Shown here: piece by piece, positions 32,678 to 40,709 of the stretch | Position numbering within the stretch: position 1 is the stretch's first letter | Layout: each line of letters starts with the position of its first letter | Assembly: GCA_964499285.1 (NCBI GenBank) | Contig: CAZCLA010000025.1 | Location: 1-49,123 of the forward strand | Source of the DNA: JAGFIY01 sp964499285 | GTDB lineage: Bacteria > Bacteroidota > Ignavibacteria > Ignavibacteriales > Melioribacteraceae | Direction of reading: 5' to 3' | DNA: 49,123 bases | Position numbers and translations under genes: made by a program | The notes under the pieces: generated by a model | Seen by the model: the letters and a program-made list of their open reading frames with translations, nothing else | Told to the model about the DNA's origin: nothing | Database searches by the model: none

Positions 32678-35413
32678 ATGCGTTTATTATTAAAATTATC
32701 CTTTTACTTAATTGTTATTCTAGCTTTATTTTTCATTCCGGTAAATCTTACAAAATATCAGTCGAGGGATGAAATAATTTACACATCGGTTTTTGATCTG
32801 ACAGAGCAGGACACGGCTTGGGTTGAATCCCAATTGCAGAAACTTTCACTTAGAGAAAAAATTGCCCAAATGGTTTTTCCTTATGCGATGGGAAGGGATA
32901 CTAATGTTTATAAATCAAATTATGCGAGACTTACTAAATTAGTCATTGAAGAAAAGGTCGGGGGGATTTTATTCCTTCAAGGTGATATTAAAAACCAGAT
33001 TGCAATTTCAAACAAACTGCAACAACTTTCCGATATTCCATTGCTGATCACTGCCGACTACGAACACGGTGTTGGAATGCGGCTTGAGGACGGTGTTAAC
33101 TTCCCTTTTAACATGGCTGTTTGTGCCGCAGGCGATCCAAACTTAACTTACAAAATGGGAAAAATTATCGGAAGCGAAGGACGGGCACTTGGTGTTCATC
33201 AAAATTTTGCGCCCCTTGTAGATGTTAATCATGATCCGAATAATCCGATAATTAACATACGTGCATATTCATCTGATCCGTACTTAATTTCTGCACATGC
33301 AACCTCCTTTATTCGAGGAATGAAAGAGGGAAAAATGTTATCCACCGCAAAACACTTCCCGGGTCATGGAGCAACTGACATTGATTCGCANNNNNNNNNN
33401 NNNNNNNNNNNNNNNNNNNNNNNNNNNNNNNNNNNNNNNNNNNNNNNNNNNNNNNNNNNNNNNNNNNNNNNNNNNNNNNNNNNNNNNNNNTTAAAATTCT
33501 ATTCCCAAGCAGAGGCGGCTAAACTTGCTGTTATTGCAGGCAACGATATAATTCTTTTCCCTTATAAGGAAAAGGAATGCATCAATGGAATTGAAGAGGC
33601 AGTAAACCATGGAGAAATTACTGAGGAGAGAATAAATAAATCGGTGCGGAAAATTTTGGCCGCAAAAAAATGGCTCGGACTCAACGAGAATAAACTTGTT
33701 GATCCGGTTGAAGTTGAAAAACAGTTGAATAAAAAATTTCATTACAGACTTGCCGACGAAATCTCTGAAAAATCCATTACTCTAATAAAAGACGAAGCGG
33801 GAATAATTCCGATAAATCCCAATGATTATTATGCAACAGCCTCAATAATATTAAGCGATTTGAAAAATCCCCCTAATTATTTAATAAAAGATCTCGTAGA
33901 AAAAGATTTTAATTACACTCGCAGCTATGTTCTTTCAACCATCAGCAAAAAAAATGAATACAACAAAGCATTCGATTTTGCATCGAAGGCAAACATTATA
34001 ATCCTTTCGGCTTTTGTAAACGTAAGAGATTTTCAAGGGACGATAGACATCAATGAAAACCATTTAAAATTTATTAATCGGCTAAAAGAACTTAAGAAAC
34101 CCATAGTGTTCTTGAATTTCGGCAACCCTTTCATACTTAGTAAATTCCCCGAAGTCGAAACGTATCTTGCTTCTTTTGGCGGCGTGGATGCAAGTCAATC
34201 TGCAATGATGAATGCAATACTCGGCAACAGAAATATAACCGGTAAACTACCAATATCAATTCCGGGAACTGATTTCGAAATCGGCCACGGTATTATAAAG
34301 AATACCGACAAACTTTTTGTTCCTAAAATCCTTCCCGATTCATTATATGATTTTACCAGAATTGATGATTTGATGAACGAATGTGTTAAGGATTCTGTTT
34401 TTCCCGGAGGCGTGCTGCTTATCGGCCACAGAGGAAAAATCATTTACGAAAAAGCATTCGGACGTTTTACATACGATAAGATTTCCCCGGAGATGACAAC
34501 AAATGCTATGTTCGACCTTGCTTCGGTTTCTAAAGTAGTGGGAACAACCTCTGCAGCGATGATGCTCGTGAGCGAAGGCAAAATTAATACTGAAGAAAAA
34601 GTTTCATATTATCTTCCCGAATTTGCAAACAATAAAAAGGAAAATATCACAATAAAAAATTTATTACTGCACAATTCCGGACTTACTTCTTGGAAACCAT
34701 TTTATAAAAAATTCGATACTGCCAGTGAAGTAATAAACGATATTATGAATTCGGGTCTTGAGTACGAAACAGGTTCAAAAACTTTATACAGCGATTTGGG
34801 AATGATTACACTTCAAAAAGTGATTGAAAAGGTAAGCGGCAAAACGCTGGATAATTTTTTAAAAGATAGATTGTTCAAACCGCTTAAGATGAAAAGAACA
34901 ATGTACAACCCACCGCCGGAATTCTGGTACTATTGCCCTCCGACAGAGGTTGATAATTACTGGCGGATGATGACACTTAAAGGAAAAGTTCACGATGAAA
35001 CCGCATATATTCTCAATGGTGTTGCAGGACATGCAGGTTTGTTCTCAACAGCCCGGGATCTTTCTACATTTCTCTTTACTCTTTTAAACAAAGGAAGGTA
35101 TGATACTCTGCAGTTGTTTGATCCAAAGATAGTTGAAGAATGGACAACAAAACAATCACGGAACAGTTACAGAGGTTTGGGCTGGGACACAAAATCCCAA
35201 TCCGGATCGTCTGCGGGAACAAAATTTTCGGATAGTTCGTTCGGACATACTGGTTTTACGGGAACTTCGGTTTGGGTGGATAAAGGAAGAGATTTATTCG
35301 TTATTCTTTTGACCAACAGAGTCCATCCTTCACGAGATAATTCAAAGATTATAAAATTCCGTCCTCGGCTTCACGATGAAGTAATAAATGCAGTAGATTA
35401 TTTCACACAATAA
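32678..35413 (+). CDS. NagZ-like GH3 beta-N-acetylglucosaminidase fused to beta-lactamase-fold domain
   Basis: The N-terminal membrane signal (about 1-22) is followed by a GH3 domain with ITADYEHGVGMRL, NFAPLVDVNHDPNNP and the NagZ dyad motif KHFPGHGATDIDS just before the 100-N gap. The catalytic Asp segment is lost in the gap. GH3 C-terminal helices and a GH3-type second domain follow. The last third is a serine beta-lactamase/DD-peptidase fold with SVSK (Ser codon at 34523), YSD and HTG (near 35246). This fusion is known in Bacteroidota. It would trim GlcNAc from muropeptides outside the cytosol, with the second domain acting on peptide or ester bonds. The frame matches on both sides of the gap, but true gap size is unknown. 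Confidence 0.92.
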   Translation: MRLLLKLSFYLIVILALFFIPVNLTKYQSRDEIIYTSVFDLTEQDTAWVESQLQKLSLREKIAQMVFPYAMGRDTNVYKSNYARLTKLVIEEKVGGILFLQGDIKNQIAISNKLQQLSDIPLLITADYEHGVGMRLEDGVNFPFNMAVCAAGDPNLTYKMGKIIGSEGRALGVHQNFAPLVDVNHDPNNPIINIRAYSSDPYLISAHATSFIRGMKEGKMLSTAKHFPGHGATDIDSXXXXXXXXXXXXXXXXXXXXXXXXXXXXXXXXXXLKFYSQAEAAKLAVIAGNDIILFPYKEKECINGIEEAVNHGEITEERINKSVRKILAAKKWLGLNENKLVDPVEVEKQLNKKFHYRLADEISEKSITLIKDEAGIIPINPNDYYATASIILSDLKNPPNYLIKDLVEKDFNYTRSYVLSTISKKNEYNKAFDFASKANIIILSAFVNVRDFQGTIDINENHLKFINRLKELKKPIVFLNFGNPFILSKFPEVETYLASFGGVDASQSAMMNAILGNRNITGKLPISIPGTDFEIGHGIIKNTDKLFVPKILPDSLYDFTRIDDLMNECVKDSVFPGGVLLIGHRGKIIYEKAFGRFTYDKISPEMTTNAMFDLASVSKVVGTTSAAMMLVSEGKINTEEKVSYYLPEFANNKKENITIKNLLLHNSGLTSWKPFYKKFDTASEVINDIMNSGLEYETGSKTLYSDLGMITLQKVIEKVSGKTLDNFLKDRLFKPLKMKRTMYNPPPEFWYYCPPTEVDNYWRMMTLKGKVHDETAYILNGVAGHAGLFSTARDLSTFLFTLLNKGRYDTLQLFDPKIVEEWTTKQSRNSYRGLGWDTKSQSGSSAGTKFSDSSFGHTGFTGTSVWVDKGRDLFVILLTNRVHPSRDNSKIIKFRPRLHDEVINAVDYFTQ
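33391..33490. other. Assembly gap of 100 N
   Basis: Exactly 100 N, a scaffold join inside the GH3 domain that removes the catalytic-Asp region. 100 is not a multiple of three; the frame is kept only because a partial codon lies on one side. Confidence 0.98.
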
Positions 35414-35596
35414 TTTTTTCATACATATCGCTGGAGCTTAAGTACCTCTCCTTAAATTTATTCTTTTTATTAAATTTTTTCGATTCAAGTCAATTGTTTA
35501 TTTCGCACGTCTAAAAATCATATGTTTGTAATATATTAAAGCTGTTTTAGGTATTTTAAATCAATTAGAAAATATATTCTAACGGAGTTTTGATTA

Positions 35597-36514
35597 TTGG
35601 AAAAAGTAATCGAAGTAAACGGGCTGACGAAAAAGTTCAAGAATCTCATCGCCGTAAACAATCTTGATCTAAATGTTTATAAGGGAGATGTATTCGGTTT
35701 TTTAGGTCCTAACGGCGCGGGGAAAAGTACAACAATAAGAATGTTGTTATCGTTAATCTCTCCAACTTCAGGGTCGATCAAAATTTTCGGCAAATCGCTA
35801 AACAAACACCGTATCGAAATACTCCGAAACATCGGAGCAATTGTTGAGAAGCCTGACTTTTATCTTTATATGACTGCGTACAAAAATCTTGAACTGCTCG
35901 GAAAAATTTCCGGCACTGATACATCCGAAAAAAACATAATGAAAGTTCTTGAACTTGTAGGTTTAAAAGACAGGTATAACAGCAAGGTAAAAACATACTC
36001 CCACGGTATGAAGCAACGGCTTGGGCTTGCTCAGGCATTGCTGCATGATCCGGATTTAATAATTCTCGATGAGCCTACGACCGGCTTGGACCCGCATGGT
36101 ATTAAGGAAATAAGAGATTTAATAATTTATTTAAGCCGAGAAAAAGGTAAAACGATTTTTCTTTCCTCTCATATTCTGAAAGAGATTGAAATAATCGCAA
36201 CGAGAATGATCATAATTGATAAAGGTACAACAAAAATCGAAGGAAGCGTCGAAGATCTCTTAAATGATCATAAACTTACAGTAACATTTGATGTCAACGA
36301 AAGCGAGCGGTTCAAAACTTTTCTGAATGAAACCCAATGGAAGAGTTCGTTCAAAGAAATCGAGAAAAACGGGTTCATATTTCAGCTTACAAAAGATGAA
36401 ATTCCTATTCTAAATAAAGAACTTGTTGAAAAAGGGTTTAATGTCAATTCGATTGTACCGAAAAAATCACTTGAAGATTACTTTTTGAAAATAACTAAGG
36501 GGACCACGGAATGA
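35597..36514 (+). CDS. ABC-2-type exporter ATPase
   Basis: The 305-residue ATPase has Walker A GPNGAGKST, signature YSHGMKQRLGLAQAL, Walker B LIILDEPTTGLDPHG and the switch His in FLSSHIL. A C-terminal domain of about 80 residues follows. It pairs with the permease gene, which it overlaps by 4 bp (ATGA). The start is TTG at 35597 behind GGAG at 9-nt spacing. The family exports drugs, lipids or peptides; the substrate here is unknown. Confidence 0.95.
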   Translation: MEKVIEVNGLTKKFKNLIAVNNLDLNVYKGDVFGFLGPNGAGKSTTIRMLLSLISPTSGSIKIFGKSLNKHRIEILRNIGAIVEKPDFYLYMTAYKNLELLGKISGTDTSEKNIMKVLELVGLKDRYNSKVKTYSHGMKQRLGLAQALLHDPDLIILDEPTTGLDPHGIKEIRDLIIYLSREKGKTIFLSSHILKEIEIIATRMIIIDKGTTKIEGSVEDLLNDHKLTVTFDVNESERFKTFLNETQWKSSFKEIEKNGFIFQLTKDEIPILNKELVEKGFNVNSIVPKKSLEDYFLKITKGTTE

Positions 36515-37347
36515 TTTCATTAACCCTAATAGAACTTCAAAAGATCTTCAAAAAGTGGAGAACATATATCGGTTTTATCGCGATCGGTGTTCTTGTACCA
36601 ATAGTTCAGACCGCCCTGTACTTTGAGGGAGAGGGTTACATAAAGTTTGCCACACAAAATCTGCAAAACTCTTTTATGTTTGTAGGAAATCTTTTAAACG
36701 GTTACTTGATCGCAAACATAATCCTGCAGGCATTGTTCATACACATCCCGTTCTTGGTCGTGCTTGTGGGCGGCGATCTGCTGGCTGGGGAAGCAACAGG
36801 AGGAACATACAGAATGCTGTTAACGAGACCAATATCGCGGTTTCAAATTATAACATCAAAATTTCTTGCGGGGGTTGTTTATACAAACCTTCTCCTTCTT
36901 TGGCTTATGATATTAAGCCTGGGGGTAAGCATACTCGTATTCGGAACAGGTCCTATGATTGTCTTGAGAGATAAAGTTTATATTTTTGCCGAAAATGATA
37001 TTCTATGGCGGTTTTTGCTAGCATATTGTTTCGCTTCAATTAGTCTACTTTCCGTATTTGCTTTATCGTTTTTCTTCTCTTCGATGGTTGAAAATGCAAT
37101 TGGTCCAATCGTTGCTTCAATGGCGGTAATAATAATTTTTCTAATTGTTTCTGCACTTCCGATTGAAGCACTTAAAGTAATTCAGCCTTTCTTGTTTACG
37201 AATTATATGGTCGGATGGCGCGAGTTTATGGTTGATCCTGTAAATTTATCGAAAACTGTTGAGTCGGGGCTAATTCTTTTTCTACACATTTTCGGATTCT
37301 ATTTAATTACCTTGATTTTGTTCAAACGAAAAGATATTCTTTCCTAA
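36511..37347 (+). CDS. ABC-2-type exporter permease
   Basis: The 278-residue protein has six predicted membrane helices and the typical middle section GGDLLAGEATGGTYRMLLTRPISRFQIITSKFL (ABC-2 domain). It starts inside the ATPase gene, so both subunits are translationally coupled. The following LolA-like gene starts 12 bp later, which may hint at a lipid or lipoprotein-related substrate. Confidence 0.92.
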   Translation: MISLTLIELQKIFKKWRTYIGFIAIGVLVPIVQTALYFEGEGYIKFATQNLQNSFMFVGNLLNGYLIANIILQALFIHIPFLVVLVGGDLLAGEATGGTYRMLLTRPISRFQIITSKFLAGVVYTNLLLLWLMILSLGVSILVFGTGPMIVLRDKVYIFAENDILWRFLLAYCFASISLLSVFALSFFFSSMVENAIGPIVASMAVIIIFLIVSALPIEALKVIQPFLFTNYMVGWREFMVDPVNLSKTVESGLILFLHIFGFYLITLILFKRKDILS

Positions 37348-37359
37348 ACGAGAATTGAA

Positions 37360-38070
37360 ATGAAAAAAACATTATACTTTTTGATTACTGCCTTTTTATC
37401 AACAATTGTTTCATATGCTCAGGATAAAAATCCTAATGAAATTTTGAATAAAGTAAAATCAGAATTCCTTAAAATAAATGACTATTCGGTTTATGCAATT
37501 ATTAATGTAGACGTGGATTTTTTGAAAGTTCCGGAATCTAAAGCAACGATCTTCTTTAAGCAGCCCGATAAAATGAAACTTGAATCAGAGGGTTTTGCCC
37601 TTTTACCAAAGCAAGGGCTGGATTTTTCACCGTCAAAATTACTTCAAGAAGATTACACTGCGATATACACAAAAACCGATACACTCGACGGGGAGAATAC
37701 TGATGTTGTTAAAGTAATTCCCGAAAGCGATTCGAGTGGAATAATATTAAGCACGTTGTGGATTGATGAAGATGAATATATAATCAAAAAAATTGAATCG
37801 ACTTCAAAACGATCTGGAACTTTTGAAATACGTCTCTTTTATGATAACAAAAGTTTAAAGCTTCCTTCAAAAGTTTCTTTCATGTTCAACGTGGCTGATG
37901 TTCCCCTCCCAGCTTCTCTCACCGGAGATTTTGATCAAGAGAGTGAGAAGCCAAAAAGGAATAGGGAAAAGCAGATGTCCGGAACTGTTGTTGTTACTTA
38001 TTCAAATTATAAAATTAATATTGGACTAACGGATAAATTCTTCGAGGAAGAAAAAAGGACAACTAAATAA
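37360..38070 (+). CDS. LolA/LolB-fold periplasmic protein
   Basis: The 236-residue protein has a signal peptide (LITAFLSTIVSYAQ). It continues with the open-barrel pattern of outer-membrane lipoprotein carriers: NEILNKVKSEFLKINDYSVYA, KATIFFKQPDKMKLESEGFALLPK and LSTLWIDEDEYIIKKIESTSKRSGTFE. LolA-type proteins hold lipid or lipoprotein acyl chains in the periplasm. It is the third gene of the ABC exporter operon, so it may accept the exported lipid; that is inference. The charged segment QESEKPKRNREKQMSG is an unusual loop. Confidence 0.82.
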   Translation: MKKTLYFLITAFLSTIVSYAQDKNPNEILNKVKSEFLKINDYSVYAIINVDVDFLKVPESKATIFFKQPDKMKLESEGFALLPKQGLDFSPSKLLQEDYTAIYTKTDTLDGENTDVVKVIPESDSSGIILSTLWIDEDEYIIKKIESTSKRSGTFEIRLFYDNKSLKLPSKVSFMFNVADVPLPASLTGDFDQESEKPKRNREKQMSGTVVVTYSNYKINIGLTDKFFEEEKRTTK

Positions 38071-38080
38071 TTAATTCGAA

Positions 38081-39106
38081 ATGCAAAAGGATCTAAAAAT
38101 TGCAAGCTGGTGGGAACCGCAATCAAATGGAAAAATACTCTGCACTTTATGCCCGCGATACTGCACAATAGGTGAGGGACAAAAAGGTTTCTGCTACATC
38201 CGAGAGAATATCGGCGGCAAACTTTATGCAATTGGTTACGGAAGACCCACAGGATTTGCAATAGATCCTATTGAAAAAAAACCTCTAACTCATTTCTTCC
38301 CGGGAAGCAGTATCTTAAGTTTCGGAACCGCGGGATGTAACCTCGGCTGTAAGTTTTGCCAAAATTGGACAACCAGTAAATCGAAAATTGACGAACGAAA
38401 TTCTCTCAATCATGTTTCCCCCGAAGAAGTTATATCTCTCGCGAAAAAACATAACGTGAATTCTATAGCTTATACTTACAATGATCCTACAATATTCGGC
38501 GAGTACGTCATTGATGTTTCAAAAATTGCTCGCGAAGAAGGAATTAAAAACGTTATGGTCACTGCTGGTTATATCGATAAAAATGCACGAAAGGATGTTT
38601 ACAAATATATCGATGCCGCAAATGTTGATCTAAAAGCGTTCACCGAACAGTTTTATCACAAGCTTACTTTTTCTCACATTCAAGATGTTCTCGATACTTT
38701 GATTTGGCTTAAAAATGAGACCGAAGTTTGGTTTGAGATAACAACATTATTAATTCCCGCCGAAAATGATTCCGAGGATGAAATAAACAAAATGTGCGAT
38801 TGGATATTGGAGAATTTGGGATCCGACATACCTCATCATTTTACTGCATTCCATCCGGACTTTAAACTTCGTGATAAAGAAAAAACTCCCGCGGAGACAC
38901 TTATTAAGGCAAGGGATATCGCACTTCATCACGGGATGAAGTATGTTTATGTTGGAAATGTTTTCCATGAAGAAGGTCAGACAACGTATTGTCCCTCCTG
39001 CGGAACAAAATTAATTCAAAGAAACTGGCACTCGATTAATTCTAACAAAATTGTGAACGGCAAATGTTATAAATGCGGCACCGAAATTGCCGGTGTTTTT
39101 GAATAA
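38081..39106 (+). CDS. AmmeMemoRadiSam-type radical SAM enzyme
   Basis: The 341-residue PflA-like enzyme carries the SAM-cluster motif GCNLGCKFCQN (Cys86, Cys90, Cys93). An N-terminal cysteine set (C21, C24, C28, C38) resembles an extra metal site, and a C-terminal zinc-ribbon-like pair (CPSCG, CYKCG) follows. This layout matches the radical SAM member of the three-gene AmmeMemoRadiSam system, whose chemistry is undefined. The AMMECR1 and Memo partners are not adjacent. It follows the LolA-like gene by 10 bp, so co-transcription is likely. A shared hairpin terminator follows. Confidence 0.9.
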   Translation: MQKDLKIASWWEPQSNGKILCTLCPRYCTIGEGQKGFCYIRENIGGKLYAIGYGRPTGFAIDPIEKKPLTHFFPGSSILSFGTAGCNLGCKFCQNWTTSKSKIDERNSLNHVSPEEVISLAKKHNVNSIAYTYNDPTIFGEYVIDVSKIAREEGIKNVMVTAGYIDKNARKDVYKYIDAANVDLKAFTEQFYHKLTFSHIQDVLDTLIWLKNETEVWFEITTLLIPAENDSEDEINKMCDWILENLGSDIPHHFTAFHPDFKLRDKEKTPAETLIKARDIALHHGMKYVYVGNVFHEEGQTTYCPSCGTKLIQRNWHSINSNKIVNGKCYKCGTEIAGVFE

Positions 39107-39121
39107 ATTTTCAGAATTAAA

Positions 39122-39151
39122 AAAACCGCACTCAAAAAGAGATGCGGTTTT
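39122..39151. terminator. Bidirectional terminator between convergent genes
   Basis: Stem AAAACCGCA (39122-39130) with TGCGGTTTT (39143-39151), 9 bp perfect, 12-nt loop. An A run on the left and a T run on the right let it serve both the radical SAM gene and the convergent membrane-protein gene. Confidence 0.82.
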
Positions 39152-39175
39152 CAATTTTCGTTTTGAATGTTGCAA

Positions 39176-39679
39176 TTAATTTTTTCGCGGAATCAAAAAA
39201 TATGCGCTCAGCAACAGCATCATTGTTAGTTGAATTGCTATCGGTGTAGCGACAAGATTTCCTTCTAGTAAAGCAAGACTTAACAACCCGAATTTAATTC
39301 CGTAATAAACCAACTTACTTGCAGCAACACTTAATAACATTGCGCTGAATTTACTCTTAAATTTTTCTCTTAAATAAAAAAACAGCCAAGCATTAAATGT
39401 AAGTTCACCTATAATTAACAATGATTTAATAAATACCGGGTGTGACGAAATTAAAAAAGAAAACAACGGAAGCGTTGCAGCAATAATAAACGCATTTTTC
39501 TTGGATGTGTGGGCAATTGCTAAAATGAGCATTAACCTCATCGGTTCCAAATAGTAAACGGGAAACGCAATCATATGAGAAATTGCCGGAACCAGATAAA
39601 TAAAAGTAATCGCAGATATATCGAAGATAGAACTCTTAATTATCTCCTTCGATACACGGTTTGATATAATTCCCTGCAT
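39176..39679 (-). CDS. Small polytopic membrane protein, unknown
   Basis: The 167-residue protein has about five hydrophobic segments (FIYLVPAISHMIAFPVYYL, LMLILAIAH, AFIIAATLPLFSFLI, LLIIGELTFNAWLFFYL, LTMMLLLSAYFLIP). Size and topology would fit an ECF-type substrate-binding (S) component, but no motif confirms that and no ECF ATPase is near. The ATG at 39679 follows a strong AAGGGGG site, so expression is well supported. It is divergent from the DUF362 gene. Confidence 0.72.
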   Translation of the reverse strand: MQGIISNRVSKEIIKSSIFDISAITFIYLVPAISHMIAFPVYYLEPMRLMLILAIAHTSKKNAFIIAATLPLFSFLISSHPVFIKSLLIIGELTFNAWLFFYLREKFKSKFSAMLLSVAASKLVYYGIKFGLLSLALLEGNLVATPIAIQLTMMLLLSAYFLIPRKN

Positions 39680-39779
39680 TTTTTATTCCCCCTTCAGTTT
39701 CTCTTGAAGTAAAGATAATAAATTTATATTTTTAATAAAATTTTCAGACCTTATTGTCTAAATTTATTTTGGGGTATAA

Positions 39780-40703
39780 ATGAGACGAAGAGAGTTCTTC
39801 AAAAAAAGCATTCAAGCAGGAATTGCTGCAGGGACTTATTTAAAATTCGGCGACAAACTAAATCTTTTTGCAAATACGAAAACTGCTCCCGACGAAATTT
39901 ATGATCTTGCAGCGATAAAAGGCGGTGAGCCGGAAACAATGTTTGACTTAGGGATTAACTCTCTGGGAGGAATGAAAAATTTTGTCAAGCCGAATCAAAC
40001 CGTTGTTGTAAAACCGAATATCGGATGGGATACATCCCCCGAAAGAGCTGCCAACACTAATCCAAAACTTGTTAGCAGAATTGTTAAACAGTGCTTCGAT
40101 GCGGGAGCCAAAGATGTTTATGTGTTCGATCATACTTGTGATAACTGGACAAAGTGCTACTCAAACAGCGGCATAGAAAAAGCGGCGAAAGAAGCCGGTG
40201 CAAAAGTTGTACCCGGGCACACGGAAAGTTATTATCACAATGTTGAGATAAAGCAAGGTAAAAGATTAAAAGAAGCAAAAGTGCACGAACTGATTCTTGA
40301 ATCCGATGTCTTTATAAATGTTCCGGTTCTAAAAAACCATGGAGGAGCAGGCGTTACCATAGCAATGAAAAATTTAATGGGAATTGTTTGGGACAGAGGA
40401 TTCTGGCATAGAAACGATCTTCATCAATGTATTGCTGATTATGCGACATTGAAACAGCCGGATCTTAATATAGTAGATGCTTACTTCGTGATGAAAAGAA
40501 ACGGTCCCCGCGGCGTATCAAAAGATGATGTTGTCACTATGAAATCGCAGATAATTTCCACCGACATTGTTGCTGCTGATGCTGCGGCGGCAAAACTTTT
40601 CGGACGCGAGCCCGAAAATGTTGATTACATAAAGTATGCTCATGATATGAAAGTCGGAACGATGGATTTATCCTCGCTCAAAATCAATCGAATAATGTTA
40701 TAG
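39780..40703 (+). CDS. DUF362 protein with Tat signal
   Basis: The 307-residue protein starts MRRREFFKKSIQAGIAAG, a twin-arginine export signal, which implies folding or cofactor insertion before export. The mature part has the DUF362 blocks VVVKPNIGWDTSPERAANTNP, DVYVFDHTCDNWTKCYSNSGI and FINVPVLKNHGGAGVTIAMKNLMGI. The biochemical activity of this family is unknown. The next gene, an iron-sulfur membrane protein, starts 6 bp later, so the two likely form one redox unit. GGGG precedes the start codon. Confidence 0.9.
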   Translation: MRRREFFKKSIQAGIAAGTYLKFGDKLNLFANTKTAPDEIYDLAAIKGGEPETMFDLGINSLGGMKNFVKPNQTVVVKPNIGWDTSPERAANTNPKLVSRIVKQCFDAGAKDVYVFDHTCDNWTKCYSNSGIEKAAKEAGAKVVPGHTESYYHNVEIKQGKRLKEAKVHELILESDVFINVPVLKNHGGAGVTIAMKNLMGIVWDRGFWHRNDLHQCIADYATLKQPDLNIVDAYFVMKRNGPRGVSKDDVVTMKSQIISTDIVAADAAAAKLFGREPENVDYIKYAHDMKVGTMDLSSLKINRIML

Positions 40704-40709
40704 CAAATA

